From the NCBI GenBank assembly GCA_002345205.1, contig DDVI01000016.1, positions 1 to 57,033 of the forward strand: 57,033 nucleotides of DNA. The letters are read 5' to 3'. Both the position numbers and the translations under genes were made by a program. Positions 1-7,009 of the stretch are shown one piece after another. The stretch is from Bdellovibrionaceae bacterium UBA2316. Lineage in GTDB: Bacteria > Bdellovibrionota > Bdellovibrionia > Bdellovibrionales > Bdellovibrionaceae. Positions within the stretch are counted from its first letter, which is position 1; each line of letters opens with the position of its first letter. Below the pieces are notes generated by a model. It saw nothing but the letters and a program-made list of their open reading frames with translations, did no database searches and was not told the origin of the DNA.

Positions 1-71
1 CATAGCGGCTCTCCTTTATTCTCGTCATTTTGACGGGTTGGTTTATGCACCAACAAGGTTATGCCGCTATG
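1..71. repeat. Nested inverted repeats at window edge
   Basis: An outer inverted repeat CATAGCGGC (1-9) / GCCGCTATG (63-71) encloses an inner one, GTTGGT (37-42) / ACCAAC (49-54), with a 6-nt loop. Single-stranded DNA could fold into a stem with an internal hairpin. It lies in the same decayed stretch as the IS91-type remnant, and rolling-circle elements of that kind have hairpin ends, but nothing here ties the two together. The structure may continue off the window. The stretch up to about 296 has no convincing gene. Confidence 0.45.
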
Positions 72-296
72 TTTCTTTTGTCAGCCGTCCACAAATTTCC
101 AAAATTTCTCATTTTTTATTTATACACTAATTACAATCGATCCGATTTTTCACAGATTACTATTTTGGAATCCGGACTTAAATCATTTCATTGCTGCTTG
201 TGTGGGAATTGCTTTAATCCTTATTTTACTTGTAAATCTACTTTTAGTTTCAATCGAAAAAAAATATTCCATTAGCAAGTTGTAGGACGGGTTCAA

Positions 297-503
297 CTAT
301 TCTTTTTTCTTTTTAGGTTTTGTTACATGCTTGTCAGAATTACGAAGAAAGAATCGGGGACTTCCCCATGTTTCTGTCCTCGACTCGTAAATTATTTTTG
401 CTTGCGCGCGCCATATCAGTACCTGCAATTCTTGTAAGTACATCGACAATAAAAGTGTTGCGACGATTCCGGCTGATATCACCATTAGTTTATCTAAGTT
501 CAT
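297..503 (-). CDS. Small membrane protein, unknown
   Basis: This is a 68-codon frame with one hydrophobic segment near the N terminus (about residues 5-24) and a basic, lysine-rich C terminus (KPKKKKE). That is compatible with a small single-pass inner-membrane protein. The main support is a strong ribosome binding site, GGAGG, five bases upstream of the ATG. No family was recognised. It sits in a zone full of gene debris, so it may itself be the start of a broken gene. Confidence 0.45.
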   Translation of the reverse strand: MNLDKLMVISAGIVATLLLSMYLQELQVLIWRAQAKIIYESRTETWGSPRFFLRNSDKHVTKPKKKKE

Positions 504-618
504 ACAGACCTCCGTTTTTGATTATTAAAATTTTCTGTTCAAATCGCTGCACGATATTTCTAACAGCAGCCCAGCTCCATTTTTTACCTTCACGCGATTT
601 AACTTTATGCTTATCTAA

Positions 619-879
619 TTCTGGGCAAGACTGCTCGCAAGGGTCTTTGGCATTGACGTGGAAACTTGCTCCAAATGCGGTGGCAGAATGAAAATCATCG
701 CTGCCATCGAGGACCCCAAAGTGATTCGAAAAATCCTGGATCATATGGGCCTTGATACAAAACCGCCGCTGCTCAAACCGGCCAGGGGACCTCCAAAGCA
801 ACAACATCATTTCGAAGATGATTTCAACCAGCAGCAATTCGACTTGAACTCCGACAATTTTAATCAGTTCGCAGACTAA
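619..879 (+). pseudogene. IS91-type transposase, C-terminal remnant
   Basis: The frame is open from 619, just after a TAA, and reads a conserved C terminus of IS91/IS801-type (Y2, HUH rolling-circle) transposases. It has the block RVFGIDVETC, a zinc-knuckle-like CSKCGGRMKIIAAIEDP, then a KILDHMGL segment and a proline-rich linker. The catalytic HUH and tyrosine parts are missing, so the copy is dead. A GTG at 658 could begin a shorter frame but is internal to the homologous block. The tail after the motif (about residues 50-85) is Gln/Asp/Asn-rich. The remnant marks past mobile-element activity beside the toxin-antitoxin ruins that follow. Confidence 0.85.
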
Positions 880-1020
880 GAAATCCATCTGCAATGGACT
901 CGTTCGTTCAAAATCTTGAAAAATAACCTCGAGAAATCAAATATTCGCCGTCAGAGTTATAAATCGCTGAAAATCGTTGCCAAAGACCTCTTCCAATTAG
1001 ACAATTTTAACAACAACTAA
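880..1020 (+). pseudogene. Open tail of an unknown gene
   Basis: Directly after the stop of the IS91 remnant the same frame is open for 46 more codons and ends at TAA 1018-1020. The peptide is basic and polar (it includes RRQSYKSLK and a final FNNN) and has no start codon with a ribosome binding site. It could be the C terminus of another gene joined to the IS91 end, or chance. No family was recognised. Confidence 0.2.
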
Positions 1021-1030
1021 GGAAAAACTA

Positions 1031-1347
1031 AATGTTAGGATGGGCCAATTCAGGCTTAAAAATTCCTATCCTCACATGTGCTTTATGGCTTTTTCAACCT
1101 GGGACAACTTACCATTCTAGGCGATGCCTATTGTCCATACCTTCTCAATGATGATCATAGTGCGGATATAGCATGGACAGATCAAACGGTTTCTATCAAC
1201 TGCTCAGGCAGAGACAGTTCCTATACTTATTCAGTTAATGATTTAGAAAGTGTTATTGATCCATCTTTGATGACGAAGAATGGTTTGGATATACAAAAAT
1301 TTGTCAAACATGTGATGGCTGGTAAAAATCCTATCAATAAAAAGTAG
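1031..1347 (+). pseudogene. Broken exported protein gene, unknown
   Basis: An ATG at 1031 has AAGGA eight bases upstream and starts a signal-peptide-like sequence (residues 8-21 hydrophobic: LKIPILTCALWLF). That frame ends after about 36 codons. The frame one step away, open from a GTG at 1078 to 1347, continues with a plausible mature protein of about 80 residues containing two cysteines and ending KNPINKK. A single frameshift near 1090-1110 would join signal peptide and body. Function unknown. An intact shorter protein from 1078 is possible but would lack a ribosome binding site. Confidence 0.4.
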
Positions 1348-1385
1348 TAGCCTTTTTAATACGAACTTAATCTGTAAGAGTGTAG

Positions 1386-1780
1386 CGAAAAGTTTGTGAC
1401 TTTAAAGAACATTCTGGTGACGGAAATAATACTGGCGACATCCACACTACTCAATACAAAAAAATTGAAAGTGATCTTGATATAGTTGAAACGTTTGAAG
1501 GATCATCAATATTTAAGGTATATGCTGACACTAATTTAGTAAATAAAAGGATACCAGTAGTTCAATTTCAAAATGGGCGATGATTTATAGTAAAAATATA
1601 GTATGTGATCAAAAAATATTGAGTGTCATGTGCTCTAGAAGACTCGTTCACAATTTAGAACAACGTGATCAGCATTATAATGCTGTTTATGGATCTATTC
1701 ATTGCGAGAAAGCTGATGGTAAACACGTTGTTGAACTAAACACAATTTTTGAAATGAATTATTTGATTCCAATTTTTTAA
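1386..1780 (+). pseudogene. Broken gene in two frames, unknown
   Basis: A frame opened by the TAG at 1383-1385 runs to TGA 1581-1583. It encodes a coherent 65-residue stretch (…ETFEGSSIFKVYADTNL…). The frame from 1580 to 1780 continues for 66 residues with a similar polar composition and two cysteines. Together they look like one protein interrupted by a frameshift around 1580. Neither half has a ribosome binding site. No domain recognised. It may be the distal part of the broken gene just upstream. Confidence 0.35.
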
Positions 1781-1879
1781 TTTGAAGTGATTTGTTCGAA
1801 CTAAAGAGAGAGATGTCTTCGAAGACTGATTTCATACTTTTTTAGTGGATCAGTCAAGCCAGGCTTGACGACGTTATAA

Positions 1880-2191
1880 TCATAATTTTTTCTCCCCACT
1901 TATTATTAGGACCCATTTCGATCCCCTATCGGACAGATCGAGGTTTTTAATTTTAGATAAAGGATAGGAGCATGAATAAACTTTGCCCTTTGATAAGGTG
2001 ATATCGACTATTGAATCCGGAGTGAAGAATCCAACTTCAAGCTCGTCTCCTTCATCAGTACTGATTTGAAATATTGAATCAATAATTATAGAACCAGCTG
2101 AAAGCTGTATGAATGTTTCTAGAAACTCCTCAAATTCGGCGTCAACGAATCGGTCTTTTGCCAATTGCTTCACTTTTTCTATTACTTCCAT
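1880..2191 (-). CDS. Unknown 103-aa protein, possibly 5'-truncated
   Basis: The 103-residue protein is acidic at its N terminus (FVDAEFEEFLETF) and then predicted to be mostly beta-strand. No family was recognised. There is no ribosome binding site before the ATG at 2191. The same frame stays open upstream for about 20 codons, while an ATG in another frame at about 2272 reads MKIFLYKKQG before a stop. One frameshift would give a longer, natural-looking N terminus, so the gene may be mutated. It is the last of three minus-strand genes, and the other two resemble immunity proteins. An immunity-like role here is only an inference from position. Confidence 0.5.
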   Translation of the reverse strand: MEVIEKVKQLAKDRFVDAEFEEFLETFIQLSAGSIIIDSIFQISTDEGDELEVGFFTPDSIVDITLSKGKVYSCSYPLSKIKNLDLSDRGSKWVLIISGEKKL

Positions 2192-2326
2192 ACAAATAGT
2201 TTTGTTTGATTTATCGACAAAGGCAAGTGCTTCAAAACGTAATCCCTTGCTTTTTATACAAAAAAATCTTCATGGAGGAAGAGTTATGTCATCGAAGTAA
2301 ATAAAATATTACTATAAAAAGTGTAT

Positions 2327-2812
2327 CTAGATTCTAAAGTGTTTGCGATTCCCGAGGCTTGGGTGTGTGATCACTGCATGTTTTATTCTCATTGAGTTCT
2401 TGTCAAAATGAAGTACGATAAAAAAATTCTTGTAATGAAATCGTGGCATCCAAGGCTTGGGTACGATCATCTCGGGGTCTTTTGATTGCAATGCTTCACC
2501 GAGCAGTTTTGATGCTAAGTCAAAGTCCAGGTTGTATTCTAATTCAAATGGAAGTGGCATAGATCCTTCGCGATTAAAATCAATCCTATCAAGAATCAGT
2601 TCTCCATCACTCAGTGGTTGATGCCCATATCGTTCAACATAGTCAGGTCGTTCAATGAATGAAAAAATGATGCCATCACCCTCAACGCTCATAGTACTGA
2701 GCGAAGTACTTTTAGGTCTATTTTTGATGCCAATTGATAGTAGAAAATCATCGAGAGGTTTATATGTTGATGAGTGACTCAAAAACTCAAGTGATTTATC
2801 GGAAGCAGTCAT
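2327..2812 (-). CDS. Putative immunity-type protein (161 aa)
   Basis: The layout recalls a group of small proteins found in polymorphic-toxin immunity clusters. A first half of short strands (GDGIIFSF…, LILDRIDF) is followed by a MPLPFELEYNLDFDLASKLLGE block, like the 'LPFGLkfgmsr-eV-xLLG' motif of that group, and then a strand-rich C terminus with an F-x-x-K-N-F-F-I-V-L-H-F pattern. The match is from memory of the motif and needs a profile search. An AAGGA lies six bases before the ATG. The gene is 38 bases downstream of the SMI1/KNR4 gene and probably co-transcribed with it. No toxin gene is visible nearby. Confidence 0.65.
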   Translation of the reverse strand: MTASDKSLEFLSHSSTYKPLDDFLLSIGIKNRPKSTSLSTMSVEGDGIIFSFIERPDYVERYGHQPLSDGELILDRIDFNREGSMPLPFELEYNLDFDLASKLLGEALQSKDPEMIVPKPWMPRFHYKNFFIVLHFDKNSMRIKHAVITHPSLGNRKHFRI

Positions 2813-2850
2813 TATTGATCCTTCGTTTTAGTGTGAATTTTATGGTCTAT

Positions 2851-3150
2851 TTAATTTTTTGGTATGGAGGGGTTTTTAAATTCGGATTTAGTCTTCTGCT
2901 CCCCAGGGAGAATCTTCTGCCATTCAGAAACGATGGAGTCTGGTGCATTCGAAGGAAGCAGTACCGACTCAATAGATAGCTCAGGCAGTCTCGCATGCTG
3001 GTTTTCCTGAAACTGGGCATCTCCATATGTGAGCAAAAATTTCACTAATTCTTCTGGAAGTGAAAAACCCAGGACATGCTCAGTTGCGGCGATGTCATTC
3101 TCGCTTAACTGTGCATTTGTTTGAGGGGTGATGTTGATTTTATTTTTCAT
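2851..3150 (-). CDS. SMI1/KNR4-family immunity-like protein
   Basis: The pattern LSENDIAATEHVLGFSLPEELVKFLLTYGDAQ (residues about 13-44) is the hallmark start of the SMI1/KNR4 fold: an acidic helix, then LG-x-x-LPEE and FLLxYG. This superfamily (SUKH) is common as immunity proteins against secreted nuclease and other toxins. The ATG at 3150 has GGAA upstream and begins just before the domain. A GTG at 3207 would add 19 residues unlike the family, so the shorter form is preferred. At 99 residues it is shorter than the usual 130-150 and may be minimal or C-terminally trimmed. It heads the minus-strand group 3150-1880. Confidence 0.7.
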   Translation of the reverse strand: MKNKINITPQTNAQLSENDIAATEHVLGFSLPEELVKFLLTYGDAQFQENQHARLPELSIESVLLPSNAPDSIVSEWQKILPGEQKTKSEFKNPSIPKN

Positions 3151-3274
3151 TAAATTCCATTCCGAATTATAGAGGAAAACCGGGTATAGGTGAAGAATTT
3201 TAGACACATTTTTGTCAATAACTACTGCTCAGTTCCAGATGTTGCGCTCTTATTTGTAAATCTACCGGGCTGTA

Positions 3275-3444
3275 TCAGTCAAAGCTGTCAGGATATTCCT
3301 GTTTGAACTTTTCAATCACTTGGTCGAGCAAAGGTGTTTTCGGAATGGGCAATAAACTAGAATCTCATTAAAACCACGCCCCGAAGTTTTGCTAATTTTT
3401 AAAAGCTTATTGGATACAGAAGCTGCGATATTTTTTACTGTCAT
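3275..3444 (-). pseudogene. AbiEii toxin, N-terminal remnant
   Basis: The ATG at 3444 starts MTVKNIAASVSNKLLKI…SGRGFNEIL, the characteristic beginning of AbiEii/AbiGii nucleotidyltransferase toxins (family pattern MTKNlAASvrqrLLnlar-tgr-fqelL). The start overlaps the upstream AbiEi stop as ATGA, as in intact type IV AbiE operons. After about 30 codons the similarity ends. The frame stops at 3316, and another frame carries on as PIPKTPLLDQVIEKFKQEY to TGA 3275-3277. The catalytic GSxxxxxD region and everything after it are missing, so no toxin can be made. Confidence 0.8.
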
Positions 3445-3620
3445 GAAAGAGCCTCAATGTAAGGTGCCATAATTTTTTCGACCCGGCAAATTCGAACGTA
3501 TTCCAAAAGTTTCTTCAAGTTTTTGGATCTTTTCTTTCTCCATTCTTTTAGAGCTTCAACAGCCAAATCCGATCCAATTTTATTACGAAACTTAAAACAA
3601 TCCACCACTGTTTTTTCGCC
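3441..3620 (-). pseudogene. AbiEi antitoxin, C-terminal remnant
   Basis: Reading minus from 3620 gives GEKTVVDCFKFRNKIGSDLAVEALKEW…LLEYVRICRVEKIMAPYIEAL, ending at TGA 3441-3443. This matches the end of AbiEi-type antitoxin/transcriptional regulators (family pattern eKTvaDCFkyRNKIGldvAleAL…yaricRv…mrPYLEAL). The N-terminal winged-helix DNA-binding domain is missing and the frame has a TAG at 3621-3623. The upstream boundary lies where the flavin oxidoreductase reading frame breaks off (about 3612-3628), suggesting one deletion that joined the two genes. Confidence 0.85.
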
Positions 3621-3831
3621 CTAAAGTCATCGCGGCACTGATGCCAGCGGGTCCTCCTCCAATAATGAGAACTTCGTAATCGAATTTCACTTTATTCACC
3701 TTTCTTTTTTGTTCAACAGTGGATGCTTTGTCAGAAATGCTCGCCGACGTCACGGCCATCCCAGCGGAAACAAGCCCCACTTTGATAACCTGTCTTCTTG
3801 TGAGACCCTCACTATCATTTTCTTTGCCCAT
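3592..3831 (-). pseudogene. Tat-exported thioredoxin-reductase-like protein, truncated
   Basis: The N terminus carries a twin-arginine signal (TRRQVIKVGLVSAGMAV, residues about 11-27) and then an FAD-binding dinucleotide fold: FDYEVLIIGGGPAGISAAMTLGR (residues about 49-71), as in thioredoxin-reductase-like flavoproteins. After LGRK the sequence changes to a short meaningless tail (NSGGLF, stop at 3592), because the DNA from about 3620 on belongs to AbiEi. More than 200 residues of the reductase are gone. It is divergent from the LysR gene at 3949, so it was probably that regulator's target. Confidence 0.8.
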
Positions 3832-3917
3832 AGATTGCCTTTCCGTTCAACCGAACAATTGCTTTTCTGCTCATCTTATCGTCATTACATGGAATTGATA
3901 ATTCCCATTATTCTTGA

Positions 3918-3946
3918 TTTATTATTACCTTTAAGGTAATAATAAA
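3918..3946. promoter_or_regulatory. Perfect 14-bp-arm palindrome before LysR gene
   Basis: The arms TTTATTATTACCTT (3918-3931) and AAGGTAATAATAAA (3933-3946) are exact reverse complements around one base. The palindrome lies in the divergent region between the truncated oxidoreductase and the LysR gene, two bases before the LysR start. LysR regulators bind dyads of this general kind and repress themselves. It could be the autoregulatory operator, and it could also hide the weak AAGG translation signal in an RNA hairpin. Confidence 0.6.
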
Positions 3947-3948
3947 AA

Positions 3949-4875
3949 ATGGACTTACATAATTTAAAAGCGTTCATAGTTGTTGCTGAGGAACTCAATT
4001 TTAGAAAGAGTGCAGAGATACTGGGTATGTCAGGACCGCCTTTAACACGGTTGATTGCCTCTCTCGAAAAAGAGCTCGGCACAAAGCTATTTGAACGAAC
4101 AACTCGCAGTGTTTATCTTACCGGAGCAGGGGTTCTTCTCTTAAAAGAAGCCAAAGAAATTGCGGCAGCTTTTGGGCGAATTGAAACCGACGTGCGCGCT
4201 GCAGGAAAAGTGAAGTCAGGAATGATCAGGATCGGGTTTTCCAGAACCACATTTGTGACTCGGTTCCCTTCAATTATCGACGAGTTTCAAAATCGCTTTC
4301 CAAAGATCAGACTTGAATTGTTTGAAGGTTCGAATCATGAGGTCATTGACCTGCTTAAAGAGCGGCGAGTTGATGTCGCATTTTCCGAAAATTTACCTCA
4401 GAACTCGGCTTTGAAAAGTCATAAGATTGCAACTGAAAGCGTCGGAGTTCTCCTTCCAAGTAAGCATCCCTTAGCAAAACGAAAATCACTTCAGTTTCAT
4501 GAATTACTCGGTGAAACGATCATTGTTCACTCGCGAAGAGAAGCCTCAGAATTTGTAGACCGCGTTTCACATTTACTTAAAGGATCCCTGCCTAAGCCAA
4601 AAATGCACATCAAAAACCATGGCGAAAGCTGTCCAATTTTGGTTGCAACAGGAAAAGGAATCTCGTTTCAAGTCAATGGTGCGTGGTCAGCGATTCCAGC
4701 TCATCTGCGCCTAGTGCCCTTAAGCGATATGGCGGTTCCAATATATATGATTTGGCAGCAAGACACTTGCTCTTCACATCTTAAACCATTTCTTAGTCTT
4801 GTGATTGAGCAGCAGAACGTTCTTCCTCAAAGGTCTGAATGTCTTGTGCTTAGCAACGAAATGGTCGGGAATTGA
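3949..4875 (+). CDS. LysR-family transcriptional regulator
   Basis: A cytoplasmic DNA-binding regulator of 308 residues, the family's usual length. The N-terminal winged helix is clear (MDLHNLKAFIVVAEEL, then FRKSAEILGMSGPPLTRLIASLEKELGTKLFERTTRSVYLTGAG, residues 1-62). It is followed by a periplasmic-binding-protein-like effector domain (about 90-295). It diverges from a truncated Tat-exported flavoprotein that was presumably its target, so the regulator may now be an orphan. The start is preceded by a strong palindrome rather than a good ribosome binding site. The effector is not known. Confidence 0.93.
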   Translation: MDLHNLKAFIVVAEELNFRKSAEILGMSGPPLTRLIASLEKELGTKLFERTTRSVYLTGAGVLLLKEAKEIAAAFGRIETDVRAAGKVKSGMIRIGFSRTTFVTRFPSIIDEFQNRFPKIRLELFEGSNHEVIDLLKERRVDVAFSENLPQNSALKSHKIATESVGVLLPSKHPLAKRKSLQFHELLGETIIVHSRREASEFVDRVSHLLKGSLPKPKMHIKNHGESCPILVATGKGISFQVNGAWSAIPAHLRLVPLSDMAVPIYMIWQQDTCSSHLKPFLSLVIEQQNVLPQRSECLVLSNEMVGN

Positions 4876-5007
4876 AATTAAAATGAAATCGAATGGTGTT
4901 CGGCATTGGATGGCTAAAAAAAGTGTGGGTGTCATAGGCCTTTAATAGCTCTAGATTTAGGTCGAGACGGACTTATATTCAAATCACAATTCAGATACCC
5001 TTATTCA

Positions 5008-5841
5008 GTGAATCGTTTTTTAAAACGACTTTTTATAACTTACGCAATAATAGCCTTCACTATCTGGATTTGTGAATTTGTGTCGTTTTGGTTTTACCCC
5101 ATCGCCGTTGTTGTTTTAGGAAATCAATACTACTGCTTGGCGCTGCTTGGGCATGAAGGCATCCACGGAATTCTTCACAAAAACATTACGATTAACAGAA
5201 TCCTCGGTCGATATTTTTGTCATTTCCCGATTTTCATTTCGCTTTCGCACTATGGAATGAATCATCTGCGACACCACCGAAATTTGGGCACTAATGAGGA
5301 TCCCGATTTAAAAATTTATGAAAATGCGTATCCATCTATTGCTAGTTGGGTAGGGCAAAGTATAAAAAACATACTTACATTAAAAACCATCTTTTATTTT
5401 ATTAATTATTTCAACGGCGGAATTGATTTCTTGCGTGGCCGCTACCCATTCAAAATGAAAACAGATTTGCCCCATTTTTTTGTATATTGGTTTTTTATAG
5501 GTGTCTTTGTGTTTTCGACCGGTATTTACATCGAGCTTCTAATGTATTTAACTGTCCCGGTCATCATCTTGCTGCCTTGGTTTTTCGTAGGGAATTTATA
5601 CCAGCATTATTCAGAGCCTGGGGAAAATAGATCCGTCACGTACACCATCCTATTTAAAAATAAATGGATTCAAGAACTTTTATTTCCACTGAATTTAAAT
5701 TACCACGAAGTTCATCACCGTCACCCTGACATTCCCTATTACTTACTGCCCAACCATAGCGAGCCTCATGGCCCGGATCACCTTATTGGGAATAGCCACG
5801 GCCATTTATTCATTTCTTTGATGACCATTGGGCCCCATTGA
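5008..5841 (+). CDS. Fatty-acid desaturase family protein
   Basis: A membrane di-iron enzyme of the fatty-acid desaturase/hydroxylase fold. Three histidine boxes are present: GHEGIH (residues about 49-54), HLRHH (about 86-90) and NYHEVHH (about 229-235). Hydrophobic segments lie around 10-45, 150-200 and between the boxes. The substrate could be an acyl lipid or a carotenoid/sphingolipid-like chain; the sequence does not say which. The GTG start at 5008 is uncertain: no ribosome binding site is seen and the frame is open upstream. The next gene begins 14 bases later and may be co-transcribed. Confidence 0.88.
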   Translation: MNRFLKRLFITYAIIAFTIWICEFVSFWFYPIAVVVLGNQYYCLALLGHEGIHGILHKNITINRILGRYFCHFPIFISLSHYGMNHLRHHRNLGTNEDPDLKIYENAYPSIASWVGQSIKNILTLKTIFYFINYFNGGIDFLRGRYPFKMKTDLPHFFVYWFFIGVFVFSTGIYIELLMYLTVPVIILLPWFFVGNLYQHYSEPGENRSVTYTILFKNKWIQELLFPLNLNYHEVHHRHPDIPYYLLPNHSEPHGPDHLIGNSHGHLFISLMTIGPH

Positions 5842-5855
5842 GCAACACTTAGGAT

Positions 5856-6416
5856 ATGTCAAAGTTCCAGAGAAAAACGTTTCTGTTTATAGGCCTGGCC
5901 GCACTGTGTGCATGGCTTGGGTTTCGCTTTATTTATTTCGGTTCAATCATTCGTAACTGCATTTACACCGAACAGACGGTTCCGATGAAGCCGAGCGTGG
6001 CGACAGCAAGAGCCATATTCGTTGGCCCAGCTGCGATTGTCTCGGAAGCATACGATCCGTACAAATGCCTTCCGGGATTTGTGTCCGTGGAAAACCAGAT
6101 TATGCAATCTAAGTATAAAATTATACATGATAATGGAAGCGCAATAGATCCGAAGAAAATTACATACGTCGATGCAAAGTCAAAAATTGAGCTACGGCCT
6201 GTTCGGCTCGTCGCCGTGACTAAACACGGGATATCAACAATTGATTCTGGCGGCGGGCCTATCATTCATTTAATACTCAAAGATCCACACGGAGCCTATT
6301 ATCAGATTCCAACAGTTTATCTTGGAATGAATAAGGGTGACGAATTCCTAGAACTGCAAAAATCTGACGGCACAAAAGAGCTGCTATCGGTAGATTCAGA
6401 ATTGAGTGACCGCTAA
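5856..6416 (+). CDS. Membrane-anchored unknown protein
   Basis: A 186-residue protein with one N-terminal transmembrane helix (about residues 8-31: FLFIGLAALCAWLGFRFIYFG) and a body with two cysteines (CIY at about 35 and KCLP at about 70). It probably lies on the periplasmic side of the inner membrane. AGGAT sits just before the ATG. No family recognised. It follows the desaturase closely in the same direction and ends before a convergent sulfur operon. Confidence 0.75.
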   Translation: MSKFQRKTFLFIGLAALCAWLGFRFIYFGSIIRNCIYTEQTVPMKPSVATARAIFVGPAAIVSEAYDPYKCLPGFVSVENQIMQSKYKIIHDNGSAIDPKKITYVDAKSKIELRPVRLVAVTKHGISTIDSGGGPIIHLILKDPHGAYYQIPTVYLGMNKGDEFLELQKSDGTKELLSVDSELSDR

Positions 6417-6467
6417 CCACTAGTGACCTGACTGAAACCCGCTCTAAAAGGCTTACGGATAGGTGGC

Positions 6468-7004
6468 CTATTTTAAGAAGGAGCGAATGCGAAACTCTAA
6501 ACTTGGACTGATCCCTGTGGTCATCCAATATATTTTCTGATCGTTGTCGATGAAAAGTAGTGTTGGGGTTCCGGAAACTCTGTAAAGCTCTGCGGCTTGG
6601 CCCCTTTGATCTATAGCGACTTTAAAAAGATATCTTTGATCTTTTACAACCGATGTAACCAAATTTAAATCTTCGGCAACCGATATCGCAAGAATCGATT
6701 CAGCATCAATTTCACCATTTTGGATCATCTTGTTGATGCGTCCAAGTTCGACTTTGCACGGACCACACCAGGTTGCCCAGAAAACTAGTATGTGCTTTTT
6801 CACTAGAGGAATAGCTATCACCTGACTATTTAAATCAATTACAGTTGCACTATGTGCCAACGTTCCCTCTGTCTTATACATTTCCAGAATCGAAGGAGTT
6901 TTTCGAACAGCTACAAATAGCAATACAAGTGCGAGAATGAAATTGATCGCGTGGCTTTTTAGAAACGAAAAATCGAAGTTCAAATATTTTTTCAATTCAC
7001 CCAC
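6468..7004 (-). CDS. Membrane-anchored TlpA/ResA-like thioredoxin
   Basis: A periplasm-facing thiol-disulfide oxidoreductase. An N-terminal transmembrane helix (about residues 17-34) precedes a thioredoxin fold with WATWCGPC (about 75-82) and the cis-proline loop SGTPTLLF (about 144-151). It is the last gene of the minus-strand sulfur operon, 5 bases after the TauE exporter. It probably reduces or repairs disulfides or persulfides in periplasmic sulfur proteins or cytochrome c; that role is inferred. The GTG at 7004 can start it, but a TTG at 6995 preceded by AAGGTGG is at least as likely. Confidence 0.87.
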   Translation of the reverse strand: MGELKKYLNFDFSFLKSHAINFILALVLLFVAVRKTPSILEMYKTEGTLAHSATVIDLNSQVIAIPLVKKHILVFWATWCGPCKVELGRINKMIQNGEIDAESILAISVAEDLNLVTSVVKDQRYLFKVAIDQRGQAAELYRVSGTPTLLFIDNDQKIYWMTTGISPSLEFRIRSFLK

Positions 7005-7009
7005 CTTTC

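Noticed and set aside
61..285. Plus-strand frame ending in a hydrophobic stretch
   Set aside because: The C-terminal 30 residues look membrane-like, but there is no ribosome binding site, the start lies in the hairpin arm and codon pattern is not convincing. It could be the end of a decayed gene.
490..894. 134-codon minus-strand frame
   Set aside because: It lies antisense to the IS91-type transposase tail, whose plus-strand translation has clear family motifs; the minus frame has none.
6459..6474. Terminator hairpin ATAGG-TGG-CCTAT plus T-run
   Set aside because: Only a 5-bp stem, and it overlaps the end of the convergent TlpA gene; too weak to call.
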